From JAQVWU01 sp964628455 (GTDB taxonomy: Bacteria > Bacillota > Clostridia > Oscillospirales > CAG-272): a DNA stretch of 16,687 bases. Shown piece by piece: positions 1 through 6,792 of this stretch (position 1 is its first letter; every line of letters starts with the position of its first letter). The stretch covers positions 1-16,687 of the forward strand of contig CAZVPD010000083.1 in the NCBI GenBank assembly GCA_964628455.1, given 5' to 3'. The position numbers and the translations under genes were made by a program. The notes beneath the pieces were generated by a model. That model was not told the DNA's origin and did not search any database. It saw only the letters and a list, made by a program, of their open reading frames with translations.

Positions 1-175
1 CGGATTTCACCGCCCGCAGGCGATTTCACCCGTGCTGCGCACGGATTTCACCGCCCGCAGGCGATTTCACCCGTGCTGCGCACGGATTTCACCGCCGCAG
101 GCGATTTCACCCGTGCTGCGCACGGATTTCTCCGCCCGCAGGCGATTTCACCCGTGCTGCGCACGGATTTCACCG
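1..175. repeat. 41-bp tandem repeat of alternating small palindromes
   Basis: Four units (1-41, 42-82, 83-122, 123-163) plus a 12-nt partial unit (164-175). Unit 3 has lost one C and is 40 bp; unit 4 has one A-to-T change (CTCC for CACC). Each unit holds the spacer word ATTTCAC twice, separated alternately by two hairpin-forming words: CGCC-CGCA-GGCG (4-bp stem) and CCGTGC-TGC-GCACGG (6-bp stem). The array is therefore a chain of mini-hairpins about 20 bp apart. It starts at the window edge, so its true length is unknown. It lies downstream of the leftward operon and has no open frame that looks real. The repeats are seen directly; any role (transcript 3' end structure, mobile repeat family) is inference. 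Confidence 0.95.
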
Positions 176-228
176 TTTTCCTGTAAGGAAAAATTTTTCC
201 TGTAGGGAAAATTTTCCTTACAGGAAAA
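176..228 (-). terminator. Terminator-like triple palindrome at the operon end
   Basis: A 17-bp word (TTTTCCTGTAAGGAAAA, 176-192) has an exact reverse complement at 212-228. A third, one-mismatch copy fills the space between them. Read on the minus strand, arm 228-212 pairs with arm 211-195 (one mismatch), and the RNA then runs into a U-rich stretch, as in an intrinsic terminator. The stop codon of the glycosidase gene (218-220) lies inside the first arm, so hairpin and stop overlap. The third copy allows alternative pairing. Termination is inferred from structure and position. Confidence 0.6.
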
Positions 229-2092
229 CAAAAGCGCCGCTGACCGGTCCGAGCCGAAGGCTCCGGTCTTCGCCGTTTCTGATCTCTATCCGCACGTCAA
301 GCCCGGTGTCGGACGAATTGGAAACAAACAGGAAATCCCGGCCGTCCTTTCGCTTCTGTATCCAGGACAGGTGTCCGTTTTCGGGCTTTTGCGCGCAGCC
401 GACTTTCACCGAAAAACCGATCCCGTCAAGCGTTTCGCTCCGCCTGAAGATGCGGTCCGTGTATCCGCCCGCATCTTCGCCTGTTTCGGCGATGAAGGCC
501 GGCGGAAGGCCTGTACTAAGCACGATTCCGCCGCTCTCCCGGTACTCCGCGAGTTTTTCCAGCGTTTTCAGCGAAATGAATCTCATACCGGGCACGAAGA
601 TCACCCTGAACGGGGACAGGTCTTTCTCCGCAAGCACCTCGGGGTGAAGGAACATGAAGTCCCGCAGCCGGTTGTAGATCAGTTCCTCGCCGAAATCGAG
701 GTAATCGCTCCATGCCGGACAGACGCCCCCGTTATACGCGTCGGGAGAGGCGAAGCTGTACGCCGCCTGCAGGTCGTCGATCGGGTAGAGGACAGCCGCT
801 TCGCAGATGTGTTCCCCTCCCTGAAGCAGTTCGCAGCATTCCTTGACGAAGCGGTTGAATTCCGCGACGGGGGCTGCAAAGCGGCTGCTCCTGAAAGAGA
901 GCTCCGGCGGGAAAATGATCCTGTCCGGCCGGTTGTCGTACCATGTCCCGTGCGGAACGAAGAAATTGATCCCTTTTGCCATCATGTCCAGCGCTTCGCG
1001 CATCAGCACCGATGGGTCGAGGTCCTCGCCCATCGCGCCGAAAAGCTCGCACATCACAAGCTCTTTGCCGTAGCTGTCCGCCGCCGACGCGATCAGCTTA
1101 TAGGCCTTCGAGCCCCTTCCGTAATACGCGATCTCGTCGACGCCCGGGATATGCTGGTGCCTGAAGGCCTTCATCAGGTCGCCGCAGATCGGCACGGGAT
1201 TGACGGCCTCCTCCTGGTCCTGATGGCCCGTCAGCTTTATCCCGTGCTCTTCGCACCAGAACGCGAGGGTGCGGATGTATTCTTCGGAATACAGTTCCGC
1301 CCTGAATCCGAAAAGCATCTTCCGGGCGTATGCCGTGCTTTTTCCGATCTCCTGCCAGAGGGCGGGATAGAGCGGGACCGGCGAAAAACCGTAAGCCGCT
1401 TCGAATTTTTCGGCGAATTGATTGGTCCAGATCCTTCCCCCCTCGATATGCCAGAAGGCGGGTTCGTCGTAAAACGCCATGACGATAGTATTCCCGAAGT
1501 ATTCGGCGAACCTGGCGTAATACGCTTCGTGGGTGAGGGAGATGAATTTTCCGACCGCTTCGCCGTCGAGGTAATCCGCGAGCTTCGCGCGGCGACCGAA
1601 CGAATTCATATCGCCCGCCGTCACACAGTCGAAGACCATGACCTTCATGCCGGACTTTTGCGGGGTATAGTCGATGTCCCCTTCAAGGACCGTGATTTCG
1701 TCCGAGCCGCAGTCATACAGGACGATCCCCTGACAGGATGCGGTCCGGCTGTATCTGAAAGACCGGCCTTCGGTCAGAAAAAACTCCCGCAGGTCCAGGC
1801 GCTTCGCGCAGCATTCGGGATATTTCTCCTCGAGGAGCCCGCCGGCCGACCCGCTGGGAAAACCGTTTTCGTCCCAGAGGATGATCTTCAGGCCGGTTTC
1901 GCGGGCGCATTCCAGCGCGAGGGCGTATTTTTCGAAATATTCTTCGGACATGTAGCCCGCGTTGTTCCAGAGGACGATCATGACGCCCTCGTAGCCGTCT
2001 TTATCTCTGAAGTTCGTGAACTGGTGCAGGATTTCCTCGCGCGTGATCTTTTCGATCTCCGTGTTCCAGACCCATTTCGGCAGCGTGACCAT
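218..2092 (-). CDS. GH106-like glycoside hydrolase (TIM barrel)
   Basis: A cytoplasmic enzyme of 624 residues with no signal peptide, predicted to cleave a glycosidic bond in oligosaccharides. The N-terminal barrel carries WDENGFPSGSAGG at residues 73-85, a signature of GH106-like (alpha-L-rhamnosidase-like) proteins. It also has a YDEP motif (D209, E210), GHQD at 289-292 and a CELFG segment with E349. E210 and E349 are the best acid/base candidates. Residues 430-530 resemble the amidotransferase-like domain of several glycosidase families, and the last 60 residues look like a beta-sandwich. I chose the ATG at 2092: AAGGA lies 10 nt upstream, it follows the phosphatase stop by 25 nt, and the 40 upstream in-frame residues are low-quality sequence overlapping that gene. 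It is the last gene of the operon. The superfamily is fairly sure; substrate and exact family are not. Confidence 0.75.
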   Translation of the reverse strand: MVTLPKWVWNTEIEKITREEILHQFTNFRDKDGYEGVMIVLWNNAGYMSEEYFEKYALALECARETGLKIILWDENGFPSGSAGGLLEEKYPECCAKRLDLREFFLTEGRSFRYSRTASCQGIVLYDCGSDEITVLEGDIDYTPQKSGMKVMVFDCVTAGDMNSFGRRAKLADYLDGEAVGKFISLTHEAYYARFAEYFGNTIVMAFYDEPAFWHIEGGRIWTNQFAEKFEAAYGFSPVPLYPALWQEIGKSTAYARKMLFGFRAELYSEEYIRTLAFWCEEHGIKLTGHQDQEEAVNPVPICGDLMKAFRHQHIPGVDEIAYYGRGSKAYKLIASAADSYGKELVMCELFGAMGEDLDPSVLMREALDMMAKGINFFVPHGTWYDNRPDRIIFPPELSFRSSRFAAPVAEFNRFVKECCELLQGGEHICEAAVLYPIDDLQAAYSFASPDAYNGGVCPAWSDYLDFGEELIYNRLRDFMFLHPEVLAEKDLSPFRVIFVPGMRFISLKTLEKLAEYRESGGIVLSTGLPPAFIAETGEDAGGYTDRIFRRSETLDGIGFSVKVGCAQKPENGHLSWIQKRKDGRDFLFVSNSSDTGLDVRIEIRNGEDRSLRLGPVSGAFVFL

Positions 2093-2117
2093 AGGCTTCG
2101 CGTCCTTCCGGCTGCGG

Positions 2118-2906
2118 TTATATCTCGAGCAGCCCCTGCTTTTTGTATTCGCGGAAAATGTCGAGCACGCCGTCGTATGCGTTTCCGCTGCCGACATAGC
2201 CCCCCCGGACAAGCACTTCTTCTTTGATCTCGGTGTCGCCGTTTTCGGGTGTCCCGCACAGGAAACCGTATTTCCGGTCGAACATCGACGCGTCGTTGCC
2301 GCTGTCGCCTATGACCAGCACCTCATACGGGGACAGGGCGTAATAATCCGCCGCTTCGGCCACCAGCCGTCCTTTCTCCGAAAGGCTGTCCATCACCGAT
2401 ACCTGCCGGCAGTTGCGGTGCACGCGGCAGCCCGGAACCGCTTCGGCCGCTTTTTCGCGGATCAGAACCTCCGCTCTGCGCGCTTCGGATTCCTCGGCGA
2501 AGGTGTATTCGAGCGAATAATCGTGCGATATCTTCCAGCCTGTCACCTCAAAGCCGGTCTCCCCGAGCAGCTCGAGCCACTGCGCCGCGCAGCCGAGCAG
2601 AAGCCGGTTCGTCTGCATGATGCGTTCCTTTGTCTGCCTGTTCCGGTCCGCGAAGACGTCGCCCGGCAAAATCAGATAGGATTCCGACACGCCGGCAAAA
2701 GACGGAAAGGGTTTCTGCCATTGAAAACCGCCGGAGGTGACCGCGTCCCGCAGCGAACCGAGGTCCCTGCCCGTGACGATGCCCGCCAGCCCGCCCTTTT
2801 CGATAAAGCGTTCCAGCGTGCCGAAAAGCGCGGCCGACAGCCACGGTTTGCCCGGCGTGTAATTCGCGATCGTTCCGTCAAAATCAAGCGCAATGCATTT
2901 TATCAT
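2118..2906 (-). CDS. HAD-IIB (Cof-type) sugar phosphatase
   Basis: A 262-residue soluble phosphatase of the haloacid dehalogenase superfamily, normal length for the Cof group. Motif I is LDFDGT with nucleophile D8 and D10; motif II is the TGR at 45-47; motif III is probably K178 in SEKG; motif IV is GDSGND at 200-205. The stretch between motifs II and III (about residues 80-175) is the C2-type cap that sets substrate choice. Family members dephosphorylate sugar phosphates, flavin or pyridoxal phosphate; the true substrate cannot be read from sequence. The start ATG is 18 nt after the stop of the GH172 gene, and the stop is 25 nt before the GH106-like start, so it lies inside one operon. Lying between two glycosidases suggests it acts on a phosphorylated sugar, which is inference. 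Confidence 0.92.
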   Translation of the reverse strand: MIKCIALDFDGTIANYTPGKPWLSAALFGTLERFIEKGGLAGIVTGRDLGSLRDAVTSGGFQWQKPFPSFAGVSESYLILPGDVFADRNRQTKERIMQTNRLLLGCAAQWLELLGETGFEVTGWKISHDYSLEYTFAEESEARRAEVLIREKAAEAVPGCRVHRNCRQVSVMDSLSEKGRLVAEAADYYALSPYEVLVIGDSGNDASMFDRKYGFLCGTPENGDTEIKEEVLVRGGYVGSGNAYDGVLDIFREYKKQGLLEI

Positions 2907-2924
2907 GTCCGTTCCGATTCCTTT

Positions 2925-3998
2925 TTATGATAGTCGGTCCCGTGAAGGCCTGTCGAGATAAAAATACGCGACACTCGACCAGTCGTCGTCAAAACGCTCG
3001 AAAATGGCGTTTTTTATTTTGTCATAGTCCAGATACGCCGTATCGCCTGCGCTTTTGATCCGGAGACCGTTCCTGCGGCAGTTTTCGAGGCCTTCGGGCC
3101 CGGAATACGCGATCTGCTGAATGGTGACCCGGATCGAGGAATCAAAATATACGGGATCCGGTCCGTGAAAGCGGTAGAACGCGTATCTGTCCGCATCGAA
3201 ATCGGCCGTAAGGCAGCCCTGATAGAGATGGGCGTATGTCCCCTGTCCCCAGCCGGTGCCGATATAGTCTTCTGTGCCCGTCCCGGCCAGCGTCGGATAA
3301 GCCTCATCCCCGTCGATATAGCATTTGACTTCCCCTTCACCCCACCATGTGCCCTTCATAAGGGGGTTGCAGGTCACGCCGAAGCTCGCGCCGAGGTATC
3401 TGCCGGCGCCTGTCACCCGCGGCAGGATCGTATAGTCCCTGCATTCGGCCGTTTTCGCTTCGCGGTTATAATAAGAATGAAAATACAGCATGCTGTCGTC
3501 GTGCCTGTCGCCGAGTGTGTATTCCACCTGATAGAAGAACTGGTTCTCGTCAAAACCGGTTTCGTTTGAAACCGTGATCTTCATCCCCGTCCTAAAGGGC
3601 ATCGGCAGGATGCAGTTGAAGCTCCTGCCCTCGGGATTCGAAAAAAACGCGTTTTCAAACGGGGTCGGGACCGCCTGGCCGGTACAGAAAAAATCACCGA
3701 GCGGAACGTCCGCGGCCGGGGTTTCACAGCCGTCCCAGTAAAAGCGGAGCCTGAATCCCCGCAGCGCCTCGGGATTGTTTCTCTGCTCGAAAGTGATCCA
3801 GATATGGCGGACCGTGCCGCTTGTCACTTCGGCATGCGCAAGGACCGCGGTCTGCCCGGCGGTGAGCGGACGGATCGCGGGGGAACCCTTGCGGCCCCCG
3901 TTGGACATGGCGGCCCTGCCTTTGAGGCCGTCCGGATTTTCGGCGTTCGCCCATCGGGTCGATACCCCTGCCGGCTTGCCGTAAAGTTGTTCTGACAT
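2925..3998 (-). CDS. GH172 / DUF2961 family glycoside hydrolase
   Basis: A 357-residue protein of the DUF2961 family, now glycoside hydrolase family 172, whose characterised members act on alpha-fructofuranosides, difructose anhydrides or arabinofuranosides. Signature segments are WWGEGEVKCYIDGDE (218-232) and GTGTEDYIGTGWG (239-251); the acidic residues E221/E223 and E243 sit where the catalytic pair of the family is expected. The protein is one double-jelly-roll unit with no signal peptide, so it probably works in the cytoplasm on imported sugars. The start ATG at 3998 has GGAGGA six nt upstream and a SigA-type promoter at 4057-4085. It is the first gene of the leftward operon with the HAD phosphatase and the GH106-like enzyme. 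Family assignment is firm; substrate is open. Confidence 0.92.
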   Translation of the reverse strand: MSEQLYGKPAGVSTRWANAENPDGLKGRAAMSNGGRKGSPAIRPLTAGQTAVLAHAEVTSGTVRHIWITFEQRNNPEALRGFRLRFYWDGCETPAADVPLGDFFCTGQAVPTPFENAFFSNPEGRSFNCILPMPFRTGMKITVSNETGFDENQFFYQVEYTLGDRHDDSMLYFHSYYNREAKTAECRDYTILPRVTGAGRYLGASFGVTCNPLMKGTWWGEGEVKCYIDGDEAYPTLAGTGTEDYIGTGWGQGTYAHLYQGCLTADFDADRYAFYRFHGPDPVYFDSSIRVTIQQIAYSGPEGLENCRRNGLRIKSAGDTAYLDYDKIKNAIFERFDDDWSSVAYFYLDRPSRDRLS

Positions 3999-4056
3999 GG
4001 CGGATCCTCCGGATTTTCTTTTTTACAATAGGATTGATTTATAATCAGGTGATTTC

Positions 4057-4085
4057 ATGATACCATGAGGAGTTTCTTTTGTCAA
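4057..4085 (-). promoter_or_regulatory. SigA-type promoter of the leftward glycosidase operon
   Basis: On the minus strand an exact TTGACA (4080-4085) stands 17 bp from TATCAT (4057-4062), one mismatch from TATAAT. Transcription would start near 4050, giving a leader of about 50 nt before the ATG at 3998. A short inverted repeat, TGATT-TAT-AATCA (4035-4047), lies just after the predicted start and could be an operator, although nothing else supports that. Confidence 0.75.
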
Positions 4086-4351
4086 CGCCAAAAATCGCTG
4101 TGCGGAGAAATCCGTCCTGCGGGAGGGAGAAAACACTGCGGCGGCGGACAATACGCGATCACCGGTACGGCGTCCCGGTCTCTGTCGTCCGAAAAAGAAC
4201 GCCGGGGACCGGGAACGCGCAGGTTTTTTCCCATGCGGACAGGGCAATGTGGTTTACCTATTGTCCGGAGACATCGTTTACAGTAGGGAACGCCGTCCTA
4301 TGTAAAGTCCATGGATTCGCGCTGAAGCAGGATATTTCCCGTTGCTTTCTG

Positions 4352-4380
4352 TTGACACGGCACCGTAAAAATGATACTAT
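4352..4380 (+). promoter_or_regulatory. SigA-type promoter of the CotH lipoprotein gene
   Basis: TTGACA (4352-4357), a 17-bp spacer, then TACTAT (4375-4380), two mismatches from the -10 consensus. The predicted transcription start near 4387 gives a leader of about 68 nt. It faces away from the promoter at 4057-4085. Confidence 0.75.
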
Positions 4381-4454
4381 TAACTTGGAGGGAAGCATTG
4401 TCTTTCCGGTTTTTCTCTTTGCCGAATATTCATACAACACGGAGCGGGAACATC

Positions 4455-6534
4455 ATGACGCCGAGGTTCGGAATCAATCTTTATATCATATTATCCATAC
4501 TGTGCCTGTCTGCCCTGACGGCGTGCTCGGGCGATATCCCGGCCGGCACGCCGGCAGCGGAGTCCGTCACGGCCGCCGCCGGAGACAGGCAGATTTTGCC
4601 CGCCGAGGCGCAGAACGATTTTTCGGAAGTCCTTTCGGACAAAAGTAAAACCTATGTGGTCTATGCGGTCAATTCCGTTGACGCGGGGCTTGTCGCAGGG
4701 GACGCCAGACAGGACGTTTCGGACGGACGGGGAACCTCCGCCGTCACCGCGACCGCCAAAACGGGCTATAAGTTCGTGCGCTGGAGCGACGGGTCGACGG
4801 AACCGCGGCGCTCGGGCGACACCGCCGCGTCCTCATCTGTGCTCACCGCCGTCTTCGACTACGACCTTCTCGAGGCTCCCGCCATCCTCATCGACACGGA
4901 AACGGGCAGGGACGTCGAATCAAGGAGCGAATACATCGCCGCCGGGATCCGCATCATCGGCTGCGGGGAGGAGTACGAAACGCCCGTGCTCGAAGCCCGC
5001 ATCCGCGGCAGGGGCAACAACTCCTGGAGCTATGAGAAAAAGTCGTATAAGATCAAGCTTGCCGAAAAAGAAAACCTGCTTGGGATCGGCAGGGGCAAGG
5101 CGAAGACATGGGTGCTGCTGGCGAACATGTGCGACCAGTCGCTGCTGCGCAACCGCGCCGCCTTCGAGTTTTCGCGCCGACTTTCTGGCATCGCCTTCGC
5201 TGCTGCCTCGCACACCGCCGATGTTTATCTAAACGGCGAGTACAGGGGCGTCTATCTTCTGGCCGAGGAGGTCGAGATCGATAACAACCGGCTCGACATC
5301 GACGGATCGACGGACGGCACCGACATCGGGTATCTCGTCAAGCTCTCGTATTACGCGGAGGACGACACGGTCTTTAATCTGGCCGGAAGGCAGTACCACA
5401 TCGTCAGCGACCTCAGCGAAGACGCGGACGAACGGGATGCGCAGCGGGATTTCATCATCGGCACGATGAACGAAGCCTGGGAGGCGGTGAAAAGCGGGGA
5501 CAGGGAGCGCGTCGAAGCGCTGGTCGACATAAAATCTTATGTCGACGTCTACATCGCCGAGGAGGTCCTGAAAAACCTCGATTTCGGGTTCGACAGCTTC
5601 TATCTGCATAGGGACAAGGGCGGGAAGCTCTGCTTCGGCCCGATCTGGGACTTTGACCTTTCTCTCGGCAACGCCAACGAGACCTGCGAATATTACACCG
5701 ACTTTTACGCGGCCGCCGACACCGGCAACGGACTCGGCAACCCCTGGTTCTTCACGGTCATGAAGCACACATGGTTCCGCGAGCTGGTCAGGGCGCGCTG
5801 GGACGAACTCGGGGACGAACTCCGCTCAATCTCCGGAACGGTCCTCGCCGAAGGGGAAAAATACAACAGGGCGTTTGAGCGCAATTTCGTCCGGTGGCCG
5901 ATTTTCGGCCTGGTGATGAACCGCGAGACCGGATTCATCACCGCGCTTAAAACATATGACGAGCATTATCAATACCTTGCGGAGNNNNNNNNNNCTGGAC
6001 GAAAACATCCGGGCCGCATCCTTCACCGAAGGGTCTTCCGGGGGCGAAAAAGTCCGGTACGGCAACGGCACGACGTCGCTCATCCCCGAAAAATTCGGGC
6101 CCCTGAATGCGTTGATCCTGCCGGATTCGGTCTCGGGCGCCGAAGGCTTCGAGAACGAAGGCCCCGTCAACGCCTTCGACGGCATACGCGAAACGAAATA
6201 CTGCTTCGCATCCTCCGGCGGGTCGGAGCTGCTTTTCGCCTTTTCGGCTCCCGTGAAAGTCCGGGCGCTCATGTTCATGACCGCGAACGACACCGCGGAC
6301 TACCCCGAACGCAACGCCGACGCCTGGGTCCTCTACGGCGCCGCGTCCCCCGGCGGTCCTTGGACAGAACTCGCGGCCGAGCCCGACAGCGCTTCGAAGA
6401 CCGGCACCGACAATTTCACGTATTACGGCATGAGCTTTGAAAACGAAAAGAGCTTCGCACATTATAAACTCGGCATCACCGAAGACGGGATCGTGCAGTT
6501 CGCCGAACTATCTCTGTGGGGCGAAAAAGAATAA
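4455..6534 (+). CDS. CotH-family lipoprotein, interrupted by a scaffold gap
   Basis: Secreted, lipid-anchored CotH protein. The signal peptide ends in lipobox LTAC with the modified Cys at residue 24. Residues 66-135 resemble a divergent InlB-type repeat (GYKFVRW at 104-110). Residues 140-510 are the CotH kinase-like domain, with GRGNNSW (185-191), LLRNRAAFEF (230-239) and GPIWDFDLSLGN (395-406). CotH proteins have an atypical protein-kinase fold; B. subtilis CotH modifies spore-coat proteins, but lipoprotein versions with binding domains probably act at the cell surface. Ten Ns (5985-5994) split the gene. The 179 residues after the gap end in a discoidin-like (F5/8 type C, CBM32-like) domain. 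Coding stops and resumes on exact codon boundaries, so the apparent frameshift only reflects the placeholder length; the true gap should be a multiple of three. I start at ATG 4455 (GGAG 10 nt upstream), giving a normal signal peptide. Confidence 0.9.
5985..5994. other. Assembly gap (10 N)
   Basis: Ten undetermined bases inside the CotH gene, probably a fixed-size scaffold placeholder. CotH domains commonly end with a short helix running into WLDENI; here the sequence before the gap ends in YLAE and the sequence after it begins LDENI. Probably only a short stretch of residues is missing, which is inference from the family pattern. Confidence 0.9.
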
Positions 6535-6638
6535 AAAGCCGGATCATGCCGGTTGGATTATGCATCCTCAGGTGCATAATTGTTGAAAATGCATGGACAT
6601 ATGCATAAATTTATTTTATTTAAATTATATGAAAGTAA
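6535..6638. other. Intergenic stretch with ATGCAT-centred inverted repeat
   Basis: Just after the CotH stop lies AGCCGG-ATCATG-CCGGTT (6537-6554), a hairpin with no U-tract. Then ATTATGCA (6557-6564) has an exact inverted partner, TGCATAAT (6573-6580). The word ATGCAT or TGCATAA recurs near 6589 and 6601. The 8-bp perfect repeat could be a hairpin in the CotH transcript tail or a protein site. No gene is seen here. Confidence 0.5.
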
Positions 6639-6693
6639 AAAAAGAACGATCAAAAAAGAACACCGCGGCATTCTTTTTTCAGACGTTCTTTTT
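6639..6693. terminator. Nested inverted repeat, probable bidirectional terminator
   Basis: Outer arms AAAAAGAACG (6639-6648) and CGTTCTTTTT (6684-6693) are exact inverted copies. Inside them AAAAAAGAA (6652-6660) pairs with TTCTTTTTT (6671-6679) around a GC-rich loop. Both strands therefore give a long hairpin with a T-rich tail. It lies between two convergent genes, as expected of a shared terminator for the CotH gene and the helical-repeat gene. Confidence 0.7.
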
Positions 6694-6792
6694 ATTTCAC
6701 AAAGCAAATTCAAGCCCCGCCGGCGGACCGGCACAGGCTGCACTTCGTCGGTCCCCTCGCTTTTATCCGATCCTGTGACCCGGGATGCCGTT

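Larger units (their letters stand above)
3999..4454. other. Divergent intergenic region between GH172 and CotH genes
   Basis: 456 bp with two outward-facing promoters, one at each side (4057-4085 leftward, 4352-4380 rightward). The 266 bp between them is GC-rich and contains no convincing gene: the short frames there begin without ribosome binding sites and have low-complexity, Arg/Ser-rich translations. A TTTACA/TGTAAA inverted pair (4277-4282, 4301-4306) is visible, but with an 18-bp gap it is weak evidence for an operator. Confidence 0.7.

Noticed and set aside
1..175. A CRISPR array
   Set aside because: The repeats are contiguous and the whole 41-bp unit is conserved, so there are no unique spacers; no cas gene is nearby.
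371..2227. A 618-codon open frame on the plus strand, and another at 2016-2930
   Set aside because: Both lie opposite the GH106-like and HAD genes. Their translations are Arg/Val/Glu-rich with no family motif, whereas the minus-strand frames carry clear signatures. They are shadows of GC-rich codon use.
4277..4306. TTTACA/TGTAAA pair as an operator, or TTTACA-N16-TATGTA as a second promoter
   Set aside because: Six-base arms 18 bp apart are expected by chance, and a much better promoter lies 70 bp downstream.
4023..4648. Small genes in the intergenic region (frames at 4023-4247, 4065-4286 and 4079-4648)
   Set aside because: No ribosome binding sites, low-complexity Arg/Ser-rich products, and overlap with two good promoters and the CotH signal peptide.
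5985..6534. A true frameshift or pseudogene in the CotH gene
   Set aside because: The frame change falls exactly on a 10-N placeholder and both flanks end on codon boundaries, so a gap of any multiple of three restores one frame.
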